In this document: one piece after another, positions 1 through 11,539 of the stretch
How positions within the stretch are numbered: the first letter of the stretch is position 1
Layout: every line of letters starts with the position of its first letter
Assembly (NCBI GenBank): GCA_902702965.1
Contig: CACRXP010000976.1
Coordinates: 90,378-154,377, forward strand
Length of the DNA stretch: 64,000 nt
Direction: 5' to 3'
Origin: Spirometra erinaceieuropaei
Taxonomy: Eukaryota > Platyhelminthes > Cestoda > Diphyllobothriidea > Diphyllobothriidae
Translations under genes and position numbers: made by a program
The notes under the pieces: generated by a model
What the model was told of the DNA's origin: nothing
The model's input: only the letters and a program-made list of their open reading frames with translations
Database searches by the model: none

Positions 1-1155
1 AAGGAGTTCTTTTTTACGTCTTAACGATTTCAGATAGGAGGAAGAAATTCTATCCGGTCGTACCATAACAGTATCAAAAGGGCAGCAAATATCGAAAATT
101 TCCTTTAAAAACGCTGTCAGGTTGGAAGAACAGGATTCAACATTTGAATGTTCAAGGAGAGTGGGGATAGTAAGAGAAATGCAAGTCTGAAGCATGTGAA
201 TGTTTTGGGCGGACGTTTTGCGAACCTTAACCTTTCTCTCAGGCTTGGCAAGCAGTGCACGTTTTGAAGTGGAATAGATTTTTGGAAGGCACAATAAAGT
301 GGAATGGTCAGAACCTGACAATGGAGCCCTGTTTTTTACGCAAAAAAGCTTGCTATGGTTAGTCAGAATATGATCAAGAGGGGCATTTGCGCGAGCATTA
401 AAGGAGACAAGATCATCGAAGCCTAAAAGTGTAAGGGGACGTAAATTCACGCGATTAAAATCGCCGCATAAGAGAGTAAGATAGTCGCAGGATAATAAAG
501 CAAGTTTTTGTGAGAGGAAGTCGAAAAAACGGGTTAATGCGCCTTCACAGGAAGAGGGGGGAATGTAAATACTAACAAATATGATGCCTTTAAAATTACT
601 TAACAAACGGGGCTTACATAAAACAGCGATTACATCTATTAAATCATCAGAGTAAGAAAAAAGGGACTTACAGTCTCTGCACCAATTTTGATTAACGAAA
701 ATGGCAACGCCTCCACCTCTGCCACAAGATAAAGATTTTCTATCTGTTCGAAAGCAGTAGAAGGATGGGGGAGTAATAAGCTGAGAATCAATGTCACTAT
801 TAAGCCACGTCTCTTGAAGGCAAACAACTTCAGTTTTGCTGTGTTCTTTTTTCGACAAAAGTAGCTCCAAATCATGGGTTTTGTTGAAAATAGAACGACA
901 GTTTGTCGACAAGAACGCAGGGATTGACAATTTGTGATTCGGCTGACGTTTGAATGCGAATTGCCAGCCACAACGGTGTTTTCTCCGATGCATAGGCCGT
1001 TGTTGACGGATATTTGATAAAGTCAACACAGAACGATCACAAATACGACATATTGATCGTAAAGTGCAACAGTTTGCATCATGGTCGTTCGTAAGTGAAA
1101 TTGACAATTTAATTCCGTTCAAAAGGGTGCTAGCGTACTGTAGAGACGACCTCAT
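1..1155 (-). CDS. Non-LTR retrotransposon endonuclease (5' part of ORF, runs off window)
   Basis: The minus strand is open for 385 codons from an ATG at 1153-1155 to base 1, with an in-frame stop a few codons upstream of that ATG. Residues about 80-290 read as an apurinic-like endonuclease (EEP fold) of the kind that nicks target DNA for LINE retrotransposition. Visible motifs are N85 in a TNCRS context, E115 in LQETW, GDFN at 231-234, LDHI at 260-263 and SDH at 282-284, which are the metal/catalytic positions of the family. The first ~75 residues are basic and Cys-rich (CCTLRSICRIC near 29-39) and unassigned. A reverse transcriptase would be expected beyond the left edge. No stop or frameshift is visible, so this copy looks young. 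The clade (CR1/RTE-like) is inferred. The 5' start could also be the internal Met at residue 55. Confidence 0.85.
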   Translation of the reverse strand, partial: MRSSLQYASTLLNGIKLSISLTNDHDANCCTLRSICRICDRSVLTLSNIRQQRPMHRRKHRCGWQFAFKRQPNHKLSIPAFLSTNCRSIFNKTHDLELLLSKKEHSKTEVVCLQETWLNSDIDSQLITPPSFYCFRTDRKSLSCGRGGGVAIFVNQNWCRDCKSLFSYSDDLIDVIAVLCKPRLLSNFKGIIFVSIYIPPSSCEGALTRFFDFLSQKLALLSCDYLTLLCGDFNRVNLRPLTLLGFDDLVSFNARANAPLDHILTNHSKLFCVKNRAPLSGSDHSTLLCLPKIYSTSKRALLAKPERKVKVRKTSAQNIHMLQTCISLTIPTLLEHSNVESCSSNLTAFLKEIFDICCPFDTVMVRPDRISSSYLKSLRRKKELL

Positions 1156-2384
1156 AATCTTAGCTCAGACAAACAAAGGATGCAAAACAATTCAATATAT
1201 CGAAGAGAGAAGGCACAATAACGTACAATTAGTAAAAAATCCACACGTGAATGGAGAGCTACAAAAATGGCGGCTCAAATTCAAAAGCCCGGGTGACCGT
1301 CTCACACCCTTTGCTCCTGGCATCAGTTCGGCCAGTGGAAGCAAGTCATTCGTAATTAGTAGTGCCTCCACTGAGGATGCAATCGGACACCAGAGGAAAG
1401 CTTGCGTTTTTATAACAGTCGTGGTCCGTGGTCACCGGTACCTTTAGCGCACGGACGCGCAATGATTGCCTGAAGAGTGTTATGGGAGGTCCGGGTGATT
1501 ACCGGACATAAATTAAATTCAGACTGGCAAAGCCGAATTATCCGAGATGAAAATTTGGGAAAGAAAAAAGTGCTCCCGGAGCGAATTTATTGAACGGCTG
1601 ACGTTCCGGAAGGCTTAGTCGGCTCATCATTGTCAAGGAGTTAAATATAAACGGCGTATCAAGCCAGTCGACCCTGAGCAGATCGATTTTTTCCATCTTT
1701 CGCTGCCCCGACCGTTTGATGAATGTCTGACAGACTTGACAGCTGCGTGCCTTGTGAGTCACCATCTCGATGGAGTGTGGAGCTGGTTCGGTCTATTGGC
1801 TCTTCTTCTACTTCCGTGCTTGTGCCGATTTTTCACACACTTCAGTTCTCCGGCAGCGTAGAATACAGTCTACGAATGCAAACATTACTTGGCTAGCCTC
1901 CCAGGAATGTCGAGGCAATGCGGAATATTGCGGGTGTCCCAGGTAAATCAGATAACCTGCCTGTTCGAGATCCCGATTCTCCATTATCTGTCATGCCCCA
2001 TGGCCATTTTGTTAAACAGCAAATGTCGCGTAGACGGAAGTGCGATTTAAAGGGTTAGAGACTGTTGTTGGATTGGTAAATGCGGTGACCCCAGTCCCGT
2101 TTTTCGCAGACTGTGCATTCACAGGTAAGTAGCCTCAGGACCGCACGGAATAGCAAACTTAAAACTGTATTTTACAAACTTTGGGCCCCAAGGTTTGTGA
2201 GCGTCTGCTATGACATGATCAACTAGCCATGGTCCTTGCAGGCTAGTGTGCGCTGGCAGTTCTCCGGTGCCTGGTTGTCTGCCGAGAGATGCACTTGCGT
2301 TTCAGCCGGGCACACAGGTCATATGCATGGCTGCCCAGTCCTTCACGCCTTTTCTGCTGATGTTGTTGCACGTTAAATTCCTGG
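1156..2384. other. No recognised gene; probable LINE 5' flank
   Basis: Upstream side of the LINE ORF. It could hold that element's 5' UTR or promoter. Short ORFs on both strands here show no recognisable motif. I see no RNA gene or clear repeat. Confidence 0.4.
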
Positions 2385-2650
2385 TCAAGTGTCCATTGTG
2401 GATCAGGAGGGGGGAATGGAACCCCGAGGTGCGGATTCGGCCGCGCCATCCGCCTGCGTCCCTGCCTATGGTCTTCTTGGCTATGCCTTGGCATGGAACC
2501 CAGGCGGGGGAGAACTAGAGAGTGCGGTAAATGCTGCACAAGCCTACTCTCAATATAAGCTGATTCACGCGCAAGTCACTGTGTCTGCTTCATCTTTTTG
2601 TGGAGCACATGACGAACATCGTCGGATGCGACGGTAGAACAATCAGTACC
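2385..2650 (+). repeat. Dispersed repeat family Y, copy 1
   Basis: Matches 12650-12880 by eye, best over the segment with the shared phrase GTGCGGTA.ATGCTGCACAAG and the following ~60 bases. GC-rich. Several short overlapping ORFs occur on both strands, but none is conserved in frame between the copies, so I treat it as non-coding repeat DNA. Family identity is unknown. Confidence 0.55.
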
Positions 2651-4085
2651 ATTACCTTATAACCTGCAACGGCAGCGGCTCTGCGAACCATGCTATTGGG
2701 ATTTAGTCGCCTTGAGTATACGGTTAAGAATGGCTGCACACATACTTTGTATGTGCGGGTAATTACGATGGTGCTCCGTGGAGATCCTGAGGGGGCCGCG
2801 CTTGTGAAATCCAAGGTAGCGGACGTGCCGAAGTGCGATGGGTCGACAAAACGAAGGTTCTCAAACCACAAGACGGAGTTATAGAACAGAATTTACTGAG
2901 GCGAAAGGGTATGCACTCAGCTCAGAGGCGAGGTCGGAATTCGTCTCTTTAGGTGCGTATGTTACCCGAAATGCATGAGCCTCAATTCCGATCGTCTATC
3001 GCCAATCAGCGTAGGATGCAGATGTGGCTAACTTCAAGCATTCGTCACACCAACGCCAAGTCATACGTGGCACCAGCAGCGAATTGACAGAGAGCATGAG
3101 CCTAGCGGGAGGGTGTCGTGAGTAAGCGACCGCGCTGGTGATCGCGGGCGTAGACTGCCACATACGCACCCTAACCACCATAACACAACGACCCGACCCA
3201 GTTAAAGAGGTAGCAGCAAACACCGGCTGATATCTACTCTTCACTGAGGACTGAAATGCAGTCAAAGCATACACGGTGCGTTTCCAGGACCCCAACCGTT
3301 TGCATTGGCCACTCAGATTCGAGCGCGAATGTTCAGCGAATGAAAGTGAATAAGCTGATCAACGGAAAAATCGATCGACTGATTGATGGACACTCGTTCC
3401 TTGCTAATGCGGCGCCCGTCTGAAGTGACGTTTGCACGTCCAATGCCTTGCTGTGATAGGAATAGCCCCTGTATTGGCGGGATCACCTTTTCTGGACGGT
3501 CATTGACACGCAGACTCGCGAATACCAATTTGCCTTACGACGGAGCCCATCGCAAAAATAAGGCTGGACAGCGATCATCAGCTGTCACAACTGGCCTTCT
3601 GGAGCCGGTTTTGCTATTTCGACGCTGAACTAGCACAGACGTTTGACTCCGAATGCGCTCCTGTTACACCATTAAATGCGTGACTTGTTTATTACCGCCA
3701 GTTCGCGCGGGCGACTGTGGGCTGACCTTCCCTGTCGTCATTTTTCGCACTCTGCTTCTACACTAATTAACCATTTCTCCATACATATGGGGCACGTGGA
3801 TGTCGGCCAGCGGGCACCCGAGAACTTAATCTCAACCGCTTGCAGGTAGAAATGTCTGAGACAGTATTGCTGCGACTTGGTAGTTCGCCGGTGTATTGCT
3901 AGAAGTTCCACACTTTTTTGCCCAAATAGCCATTTGTATTAACTGATGTACTCTACTGCCTCTGCGAGGTGTGCATTTCTGAGGGCTTAACGATGCAGAG
4001 AGCAGCTCCTGAAAAAAATGCTATTTCTGGCAGTCCAAACAAATAGTGACTTTGTTAACAACCATCTTTTAAAGTGGTGAGGCGT
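2651..4085. other. No recognised gene
   Basis: Anonymous sequence leading to the tRNA gene. ORFs up to about 100 codons on both strands overlap one another and show no family motif. Nothing else supportable is seen. Confidence 0.4.
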
Positions 4086-4092
4086 GCCAGGA

Positions 4093-4103
4093 TGGCCGAG
4101 TGG
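4093..4103 (+). promoter_or_regulatory. Pol III A box of tRNA-Leu
   Basis: TGGCCGAGTGG matches the A-box consensus in the D arm. Confidence 0.85.
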
Positions 4104-4146
4104 TTAAGGCGGTGGACTTAAGATCCACTGGAGGATTCTCCGCGTG

Positions 4147-4157
4147 GGTTCGAACCC
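4147..4157 (+). promoter_or_regulatory. Pol III B box of tRNA-Leu
   Basis: GGTTCGAACCC matches the B-box consensus in the T arm. Confidence 0.88.
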
Positions 4158-4173
4158 CACTCCTGGCAGCACG

Positions 4174-4177
4174 TTTT
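4174..4177 (+). terminator. Pol III T4 terminator
   Basis: TTTT begins six bases after the tRNA discriminator base, a usual distance for Pol III termination. Confidence 0.75.
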
Positions 4178-4615
4178 GAAACTTACGGCGTTGATAGAAG
4201 GCTGGCCAGTAACTTCGCTCGCTCTTAACTATCATAAGTAACTTTTCCGTAATGCTCATGATAACTAATTTCCGCGAAATTTTCTAGCAAGTACTTAGCG
4301 CAGCGTGCTGATATGCATTTTCCATAGGTGCCTTTTTCCGTTAATGACTACTTTGCAGCCACTCAAGGTCTGGAATCAGGCTGAGTTACCCCTAAGTTAA
4401 AGTATAATTCCTTCGGGTGGCCCCACAATATGCTTTCTCAGATAACAGCTGATCGACTATGGTAAGAGGCCTGGACTGCAGTTGCATACAGTTTGCGGCG
4501 GAGAAACCAAAGTCGAGCAAAGTGTCCTTTCGTCCTTTGCAATCCTAGAGTTGCTGCCCCGCGTTTTCCATTCCACAAGTATTGCAGTTTTGTTGTCATC
4601 TGAAAGTCCCTCCCG
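4178..4615. other. Intergenic, nothing recognised
   Basis: Between the tRNA terminator and the 3' end of the minus-strand LINE remnant. No motif seen. Confidence 0.4.
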
Positions 4616-5330
4616 AGGATTTCAGTTCCGTTCAATTCAGTTTATTGAGGGAAATAGGCATAAGCCTTTGTGTACACAATCTACAAGGTAAAACTGGGCG
4701 CGGTGTACAAAGAAATTATCTGGGGCGAAACAATTCAAAAGAGCCCACAATCGTATGACAAAATGGGAGTGAATCTCTGGGCATGAGCTTTATGTACCAT
4801 CGCTCTTGGTAATTTAGAAACAAAAATGTGTCAAGGTTCTTTTTAAAACCTTGCATTGATGGCGACATCACAATATATGTAGGGAGAGCATTCCATTGTG
4901 TGAGCAGTCGGTCAGAGAAGACGACCTTCTGCATATCCAGCCTTGCCTGCTGTGTGCGCAGTTTTAACGGCGTTGGTCGTGGTAGCGAATTCAAAAAGTC
5001 CTGAAAGGCCAGGCTACAGTCCAACCCCTTCACTATGCCGAATACAGATTCCTACGAATTTGCCAATAACTCAAAGGAGAATGTTCAGATTTATTGGGCG
5101 CATAGCATAAGGAAATGAGCTTTGACCTCTAATCATCTCCGTGGCTCTCCTCTGAACTCTTTCGAGACAATTTCGATCGTGAACCGCCCACGGTCACCAG
5201 GCTTATTAACCGTACTTCAAGTGCGGCCACGCGAATGTTCCGAATGTCTTTGTGTAAGCGTCTTCGTCAAAATCCGTAAACGCACGCATGATGGCGTTCC
5301 GTACGGACATTGAGCTTTTGCTATCGTGAC
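4616..5330 (-). pseudogene. CR1-like non-LTR retrotransposon, decayed 3' end of RT ORF
   Basis: Reading leftwards on the minus strand. Around 5220-5290 there is FDEDAYTKTFGTFAWPHLKY, then around 5100-5170 LERVQRRATEMIRGQ, both typical of the region after the RT palm in CR1-type LINEs. The frame then shifts into the ORF ending at 4716 (105 codons from 5033), which holds TPLKLRTQQARLD, WNALP (residues 47-51) and GFKKNLDTFLF, the family's C-terminal signature. In-frame stops and frameshifts separate the pieces, so it is dead. The 3' UTR ends near 4620-4660 with AATAAA and a short imperfect TGAATTGAA-type tail, as CR1 elements do. Confidence 0.82.
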
Positions 5331-8300
5331 ATAGATTTGATACGCTAGACACCCTTTTTTATGACATCTCTGTACGCTTAGCCGATGTGGTGTTTAGCAG
5401 CTCTGTCCAGTGTTACATAACCAGAGGGCTAACATAGGCGGTCGACTCGACCACGTGTGCGCTAATATGGACGTCTTCGGCCGCTGCAATGTGTATAATA
5501 GTTATTTAGATGATGGCGACCGCTTTTAAGAGTACCAAATCGTGAATAAGCAAAATGATGAATTAAAACACACGGTCTTGGTATGATTTGGATTGCGTGA
5601 TGATGTATGTACTCGCGAGATCTATTTAGGTACCGATGACTTGCAGCTGTACCCAAGAGCGGCGAAACAAAATGACGGAGATCAGCTGAGCATGAACTGG
5701 GAGATATCAGAAATATCTGACGGGGATAGGCGCAGTTGTTCTGCGCACAAGACTCTTTCAGGATGGAACGCCACGGAATATCCAGCTGCATAGTGTGTCT
5801 GAATACATTCATTTTACTCGAAAGTATCGTTTTGTCCACCAACGTAATCCATGTTTTCCTGCATTTGCGTCCGCCTTCTGCCTGGCATGCTGCCACACCC
5901 GTAAAACCCCTTCCAGTTCCACCATTCCCATGTGATACGATCCGCAGTATACCGGCAGGCAACTAAAATCTTTCACCCTATCACTGTCAAAATACGAAGC
6001 ATAATCATGTTCTATAAATTAAATTAATTGGAATATCCAAAGGACGAGTGAGTTCGGTTAAAACGGTCGGTGAGTACCCCCCTCTGTCACTATCCAATTC
6101 TGTTAGACTTTCTTTCCAAATCGTCTCCTGGCCAATCACAATGGCTTAATCCAGTCTTTTGACTTTCTAGGCTGGCGAGACCCAATAAATACGGCTAAGA
6201 AGTAACCGTGGAAGGTGTGAACGTCCTGGTTCCGGCCTTTGTACCTCCGCAGTTCGGGATACCAAACCAAAACTCTCCTACCCCTGTCCTTGTACAGAAA
6301 AACATTTAATAAAAACTGTATGTTAGCTAGCCCTACTAAACTTCCTGTTTTTCTTTACCAATTGTCTTTATAATTTCTGATTGAGTAAGCACTCGTTCTA
6401 GCCAGGTTCGTTACAAGTTAACCCTTTTAACTATCAAAGGGAGCATAGAAAAATTACGATATATGACTTTCAAGAAATGTTAATAAGAGTGTATGAGGGT
6501 TTATAAAACTTAAAATATTCAAAATAACCATAAAACACATATTTAATTCAAAGACTTTTCTGCTTCGCTGGGGATTTTGGAATGCGACTTCCACGACTGA
6601 GGGGGGATCACTCGATGGCCTCCGTATCAGACGTTGGTTAGATTGCGCACATGCGTGTGACAAATTCTTCCTTCCAACTTCCACCATACAGCAACGTGAG
6701 CACTCTTTAAAACATCCATGTTCATTCAAATGCCTTGAAACAGATTATGCTAGAAAGATGCATAAAGTAGGAAACTGGCCCACTTTTTGAATCCACCTGA
6801 AGTCCTGCTGTTAGCGAATAATCAAGTCATCTCTTAAGCCACAGGCACGTATAATTCCATGCATCGACCGGCCATTGTTCTCACTTTTAATGTCCTGTAG
6901 TTGACCTTCGCAGGCCGAAGAATCGGGGACTCCAGCATACTCCTGACTCAACTTGCACAGACATCTCCAACAGGCAAACAAAATGGAATCGCGATTCACG
7001 AGCTTCCTGACAAACGCCTGTTATTCCTACCTCCTTGCTACCTACTTAGTGCACAGAACACAATTTTCGAGCGTCGTCATCCTCTATTGTTTGCAATTTG
7101 GCCGGAAGAAATTAATTAGGAGCAGTTATAGTTGATCACGTACCTTGACCGTAGCACATAACTTGCTCTATTTGTTCAGACCAGATGATGTCGAAGTTTA
7201 CACGTATGTGACAACAACAGCACGAGGTAGAATCCGAACTTGTGGTAATTCAAGTAAAGGGTGCACTTACATCGCCCCAATCATTAGACCATGCTCCGGT
7301 TAGCAGTATCACACCCAAGACGCCAGAATGGGGAACGTATTCTGAAAGGAGAACTAAGTCGCTGTCATCTGCGCCAATGGCTCTTGGTAGGACCACAGTA
7401 TGCGCGGGCTGCGAAGGGTCATACCCGAGATAGCAACCTTGGCGCCAAGTGTTTAAATAAATGCGCCGGATTTAGGTGAAAATGTTTGTTCTTAGTGGCG
7501 TGCGTTGCTCCACATGACGGGCTGTGTTCTAAATACTCTGTATCAGCAGGAAAGTTAAATTACCTCACGATAAGTCTTTGCCGAAATGCGCTGGGCCCAC
7601 GTAAGTCCGAAAACCTCGTTGTACATGCGTGTAGCATGCCTTAGACGTATGTGTTCAAGCTGCGTCAGCCAATGTGTCTAACTCCGTTACCCGTTAGTTA
7701 ACAAGCTTTGATAATTGACCGGTGCACGGATGAGGGAAAAGAGGGAACGAAGCCGATACTAGGGCATCCATCCACGAGCGACATCTGCGCATTCTTTGCC
7801 GTAATATATCTGAAGTTCATAAATGTATCATGGTACGTTAAGAGTCGCGACTTCGACAGCCGCCGACCGATGAGATAACTTGGTTACTCTGAGGACTAAT
7901 AGTCGGTTGTAATGGCTCCTTAATGCCGCTTCTTAAGCACTCTCAATGATAGGAGATCAGAACCAAGAGAATTCGTTGAATGTGTGGAGATCAAGGGGAA
8001 GGGGGGCATGTAACACGCGTAGATGGGCTATTCACTTTTTCAGTCACCGCGCTAGGGCCGATTATCTGTCATCTTGACCGTTCCTTGTCACCGGAGTCAG
8101 GTGGATGAGATAAGAAAAAGTACGAGAAGTGCTGCGAAAATCTACCTCACAACAAACCTATTCGGGCGTAATTAATCGATGCTGTGCTGATTCCGCTGGG
8201 TTGCCGATGAAGGTCATCGTTTGTGACAACCAAACTGCCATATTTCCTTAACTCACGGTGGTGTGCCGAAATGACTTTTGCTGCATTAGCTGAGGTCTAG

Positions 8301-9596
8301 TGTGTCCCGGTGGGACATGGATGGTCGAGCTGAGATCATTTGCATGGCTGCGGATCAGTGCATGCGAGGTTAGATGAAGTTGATATGTCGAAAGGGCTTC
8401 AATGCAGAAATGGAATGGCGTTGGGTTTTTAAGCCTCCTAGCAAATAAAATGACTGGTGTAATGGTGGCTGGCGGCCAGACGTCCGAGGGAGTAGATTAG
8501 GGTCACCATATTCTCATAAATTTTCTGGCAGGTCTTTTATTAGGTCTAAATTTCGTTGGTTAGCAGAAATAGAAATTTTTGGGACCGACATAAGAAGGTC
8601 AGATCTACCTCGACAATCGCACAATATTGTGTCAGCTGTAAGCGTTTCACAACGTTTACAAATCGGAGGTTTTCGTTCGAAGTAGCTTCACATATGCCCT
8701 CGAAATAAATGTCAGTGGAAAACGAGTCTCAGCACGGAAATTATAGAAAGACAGAGAAAGTGCGATTTGTGAAACAGTTCAGATTTGAAAATGAACTGCT
8801 GATCAGGTCAATATCAGATTTGCCCCGACCATAATTAAAAAGTTTCCTTTTCATGAGCCAGTGAAGTTAGGCTGGATAAAAATCATGTCTGTGTTAACGT
8901 ACTAGAGCTTACACGGTCTTTGTAACTTCACCTCTTATTTAACAATTCCGTTAAATTCATGAGTTGCATTAATTAGTCAGGTTAACTAGAGATTATCGAC
9001 TTGTTCTGACTAAAACGAGGGTCAGCACGCTCAAGTATACTTTCACCACTATTCCAAATATCACGTTAATGAAGCTTGGAGAACGTTTTTTTCCTCCAGA
9101 CAGAGAAAATTTTCCAAGTTACGCTGCCATTGCCCTGATAGCAGTAGGTTCAAACCTTACCAGCCCAAAGGCCGATCATGAGCAGGTTACAAAGACAGAA
9201 GGGTAGAAGAGAGGTAGGAAAAGTCGATAATCAGTTGGAGTTTTCACTTGGGATCATAATTTGGCAATATGAGTTTTCCTGAAGATGTCCACGAGATCAG
9301 AAATGAGCATCGATTAACCTAGTGTTAAATCTTACTGATAGGTCCATCACAATTATTACTTGCCACCAAAAGTTTCAGAATTTATTGTAGCCTAATTCAT
9401 CTAGGTCTCCATGACACAAAATGTATTAAATTTACGTTCTTATGGCTGTCTAATGAATGTGTCCCACAGGCAACCGCTCAGTCCGTCTATGTCTCCATCT
9501 CAACACCAGACTGTGAATCTGTCATCTTGACGACGCTACCGTATAATGCGGCGACCTAGACAGTCTAAAAGAAACAAGCCCAGAAATTCAACCACT
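5331..9596. other. Long stretch without recognised gene
   Basis: ORFs here, including 166 codons on the minus strand at 5462-5962, carry no motif I know. Around 6040-6090 a short segment (GGACGAGTGAGTTC... GTGAGTACCCC) resembles the outer part of repeat family S at 15790-15830 and 31370-31400. Otherwise anonymous. Confidence 0.4.
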
Positions 9597-9674
9597 CCCT
9601 GCCAGCACCAGCTCCGCCTAACCCCCTCAAATATGGCGGGGCTAGAGGACGCTATGAAGGGGCTTGGCGGGGCT

Positions 9675-9734
9675 GTGGAAGGGGATGTGGCGGGACATTC
9701 TACGCCACAGTCCCGCCTGGCCCCACATTTCCAC
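9675..9734. repeat. GC-rich hairpin
   Basis: GTGGAA (9675-9680) pairs with TTCCAC at the far end, and GGCGGGAC pairs with GTCCCGCC (9710-9717) further in, leaving a ~13-nt loop. Confidence 0.7.
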
Positions 9735-10055
9735 CCACTTTTGCCACCCCTTTAAAATATTGACCTGTATGGTGAGTCCCTTGAGGCGCACACAAATAAT
9801 ACCTACCGGCAGAAGTTTCAGAGCGCAGTATGGGCTTTTTTCGTTCAGGAAATTGATTGCCAAATGCTGTCGAGGTTGAGGAAACCTCAGACTCAGGCTC
9901 TTCAGTGGTCTCATAATATGCCTTCGCCTGGCGCTTAATGCGCTTGTATATGGTGATTCGGTGATAGCCCCAGTAATGACGCTTCATAATTGCTTTGGAT
10001 ATTCAGTTAAAACGATAAACAGTTTGTATAAGTATACTTATCCAAATTTTTTATC

Positions 10056-10109
10056 GTATGTACTATTTAGCCTTGGTGTTTATAAACACCAAGGCTAAAT
10101 AGTACATAC
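10056..10109. repeat. 54-bp perfect palindrome
   Basis: Two 27-base arms are exact reverse complements with no spacer, centred at 10082/10083 (centre GTTTATAAAC). With one bulged base the pairing extends five more base pairs on each side. Confidence 0.95.
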
Positions 10110-10505
10110 ATAAACATACAAATCGACTACTTGGACTGACTAGTGAGCAAATATCAACACAATTAGCATAAGATACCTAAATTAATTAAGGCAGTTATCA
10201 AGAGATTGAAAACAGCATTGGCTGACGCCCGATATTATCCGCTACCCGTGGGCGTAAATGAATGCTTTTTCCATGACTTATAAGCCACTTTTGATAAATT
10301 AACTCATTTTAATGCCAACGAAAGTACAATGAGTGGCGCTGTTGAAACATAAATTTCCATGCAAATACGCTTTAAAATGCTTCAATCTAGAGGGGGTTCC
10401 GGCCCCATCCAGCACCTTCCCAGCCCCACCTATGAAGGGGTCATGTGCTGGCAGGGCTCCGACCGATGCTGTCTTTGACGGATAGTTAAACTGAGATGAC
10501 AGGAG

Positions 10506-10815
10506 CAGATCCTGACCACAGAAGTTTTGGAACGAGCAAATGTTCTCAGAATGTTGGGGACACTACAGCTGCGCTGAGGCAGCCACCTTGTGAGAATAGA
10601 TGATGAACTTCTACCAAAACGACTCTACAGAAGCGACCGGCCTAGAGAAAAACAGTGAAGACTAAAGCAGCCAACTACGAAACCAGCCGGGTCGACATTA
10701 TCAAGTCACAAGCGCCCCTGACCCACAACCCCAGCACCCAACCTCTCCAACATGTTCGCGGTGTCAACCAATATTTCGCTCGAATCGGCCTTGTCAGGCA
10801 CCTCCGGATCTAACG
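10506..10815 (+). pseudogene. LINE RT C-terminal remnant with C2H2-finger scrap
   Basis: From 10506 the plus strand reads TTEVLERANVLRMLGTLQLR, then after a stop GSHLVRIDDELLPKRLYRS. This matches the region after the RT of endonuclease-RT LINEs, where the family has LQLRW.GHLVRM.DERLPKR. A further ~140 bases on, in another frame, FARIGLVRHLRI (10775-10810) is the helix half of the C2H2 finger that ends this LINE type in flatworms (recalled, not searched). The expected W has become a stop and there are several more stops, so it is a fossil. Compare 17850-18245. Confidence 0.68.
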
Positions 10816-11149
10816 CAACAACAACACAAAAACCCGAAATGCGACCTCCCCGACCGCCCTGCTCCACTTCTCACTGTGTCCACGACGGCGACCACTTTCA
10901 CCACTGATAATCGAAATCCCGGTGGGTAACGCTAGGGTGTAAGACCCGAAAATAGATGGCAACTACTACAATTCACTGTGACTGTAAGCATCACTTATTA
11001 TTCACCACTCCCATTGTTTGAAGTTTCCTTCACCTCCTGGTTAAATGTAAACTTATCAGCAGCGTTATTTTAAAAGCCCGTGATTTTTTGAAAATTGCTT
11101 TTTTATTCTTTAATCATCAGGGCTGCTTTCTTTACCGAATAAGGGCGTT
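10816..11149. other. LINE-derived tail and anonymous sequence
   Basis: Pro/Thr/Asn-biased translation to about 10920 fits the low-complexity spacer of the LINE C terminus. Nothing is seen after that. Confidence 0.3.
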
Positions 11150-11410
11150 CATTGGTTGACTCGCTCGGACAGTTGACTGGTGCGGGCGATAGGGCAGAGT
11201 AAAGTAGGTCGACTCTCAGCGCATAATTACTCACCACAAACAATCTGACACTCGAGACTGTCGTGGTGCGCTAAAATTCGTGTCTTGGAAGACTGCCAAC
11301 TGACGCTTCGACTCAGACTTCGCAATCAGTCTGATAGTGTGTTTGTGAATTGAGTGGCTGATTGGCTGAATAAAAGCCAGACTAGGAAGTCCCCTTCTTA
11401 TCACACCTAT
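11150..11410 (+). repeat. Dispersed repeat family Z, copy 1
   Basis: Aligns with 11540-11790 in direct orientation and with 17270-17700 inverted. Shared landmarks in order are TTGGTTGA, GACTGGTGC, AGGTCGACTCTCAGC, GTGCGCTA, GACTGCCAAC and AGTCAGGCTG-like blocks. No coding signal. Confidence 0.6.
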
Positions 11411-11539
11411 GAGATCCGAGCTGCTTGGTACTTGCGTGTGCAACCCTGGTGTGTGTGCGTTTGGGGGGTCACGTCGTGCATGTGACGTTCGCAGACGGGC
11501 TCTCACTCTATCGGTCGTTGCGTCACTGACCAACTTCGA

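Larger units (their letters stand above)
4086..4168 (+). tRNA. tRNA-Leu (anticodon UAA)
   Basis: An 83-nt class II tRNA that folds fully by eye. The acceptor stem GCCAGGA (4086-4092) pairs perfectly with TCCTGGC (4161-4167), and A4168 is the discriminator base usual for Leu. The anticodon arm is GTGGA-CTTAAGA-TCCAC with anticodon TAA, which reads UUA. A long variable arm follows, then a T arm GTGGG-TTCGAAC-CCCAC. No intron is present. It should deliver leucine to cytosolic ribosomes. Internal Pol III boxes and a T4 terminator are intact, so it looks functional. It stands alone among repeats. Confidence 0.96.
9597..10456. mobile_element. Possible inverted-repeat element (TIR CCCTGCCAGCAC)
   Basis: A perfect 12-base inverted pair, CCCTGCCAGCAC at 9597-9608 and its complement at 10445-10456, brackets 860 bp. 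Both ends are GC-rich and share ATGAAGGGG-type segments. Inside lie a strong GC hairpin (9675-9734) and a 54-bp perfect palindrome (10056-10109). I see no clear target-site duplication and no transposase frame, so a non-autonomous element is only a suggestion. Confidence 0.4.

Noticed and set aside
1064..1447. 127-codon plus-strand ORF
   Set aside because: Partly antisense to the LINE ORF start and without motifs.
5462..5962. 166-codon minus-strand ORF
   Set aside because: No motif. A plus-strand TDDLQLY phrase opposite it resembles an RT ADD motif, but nothing around it supports an RT.
9140..9170. T-arm-like GTAGGTTCAAACCTTAC
   Set aside because: No A box, anticodon arm or acceptor stem around it.
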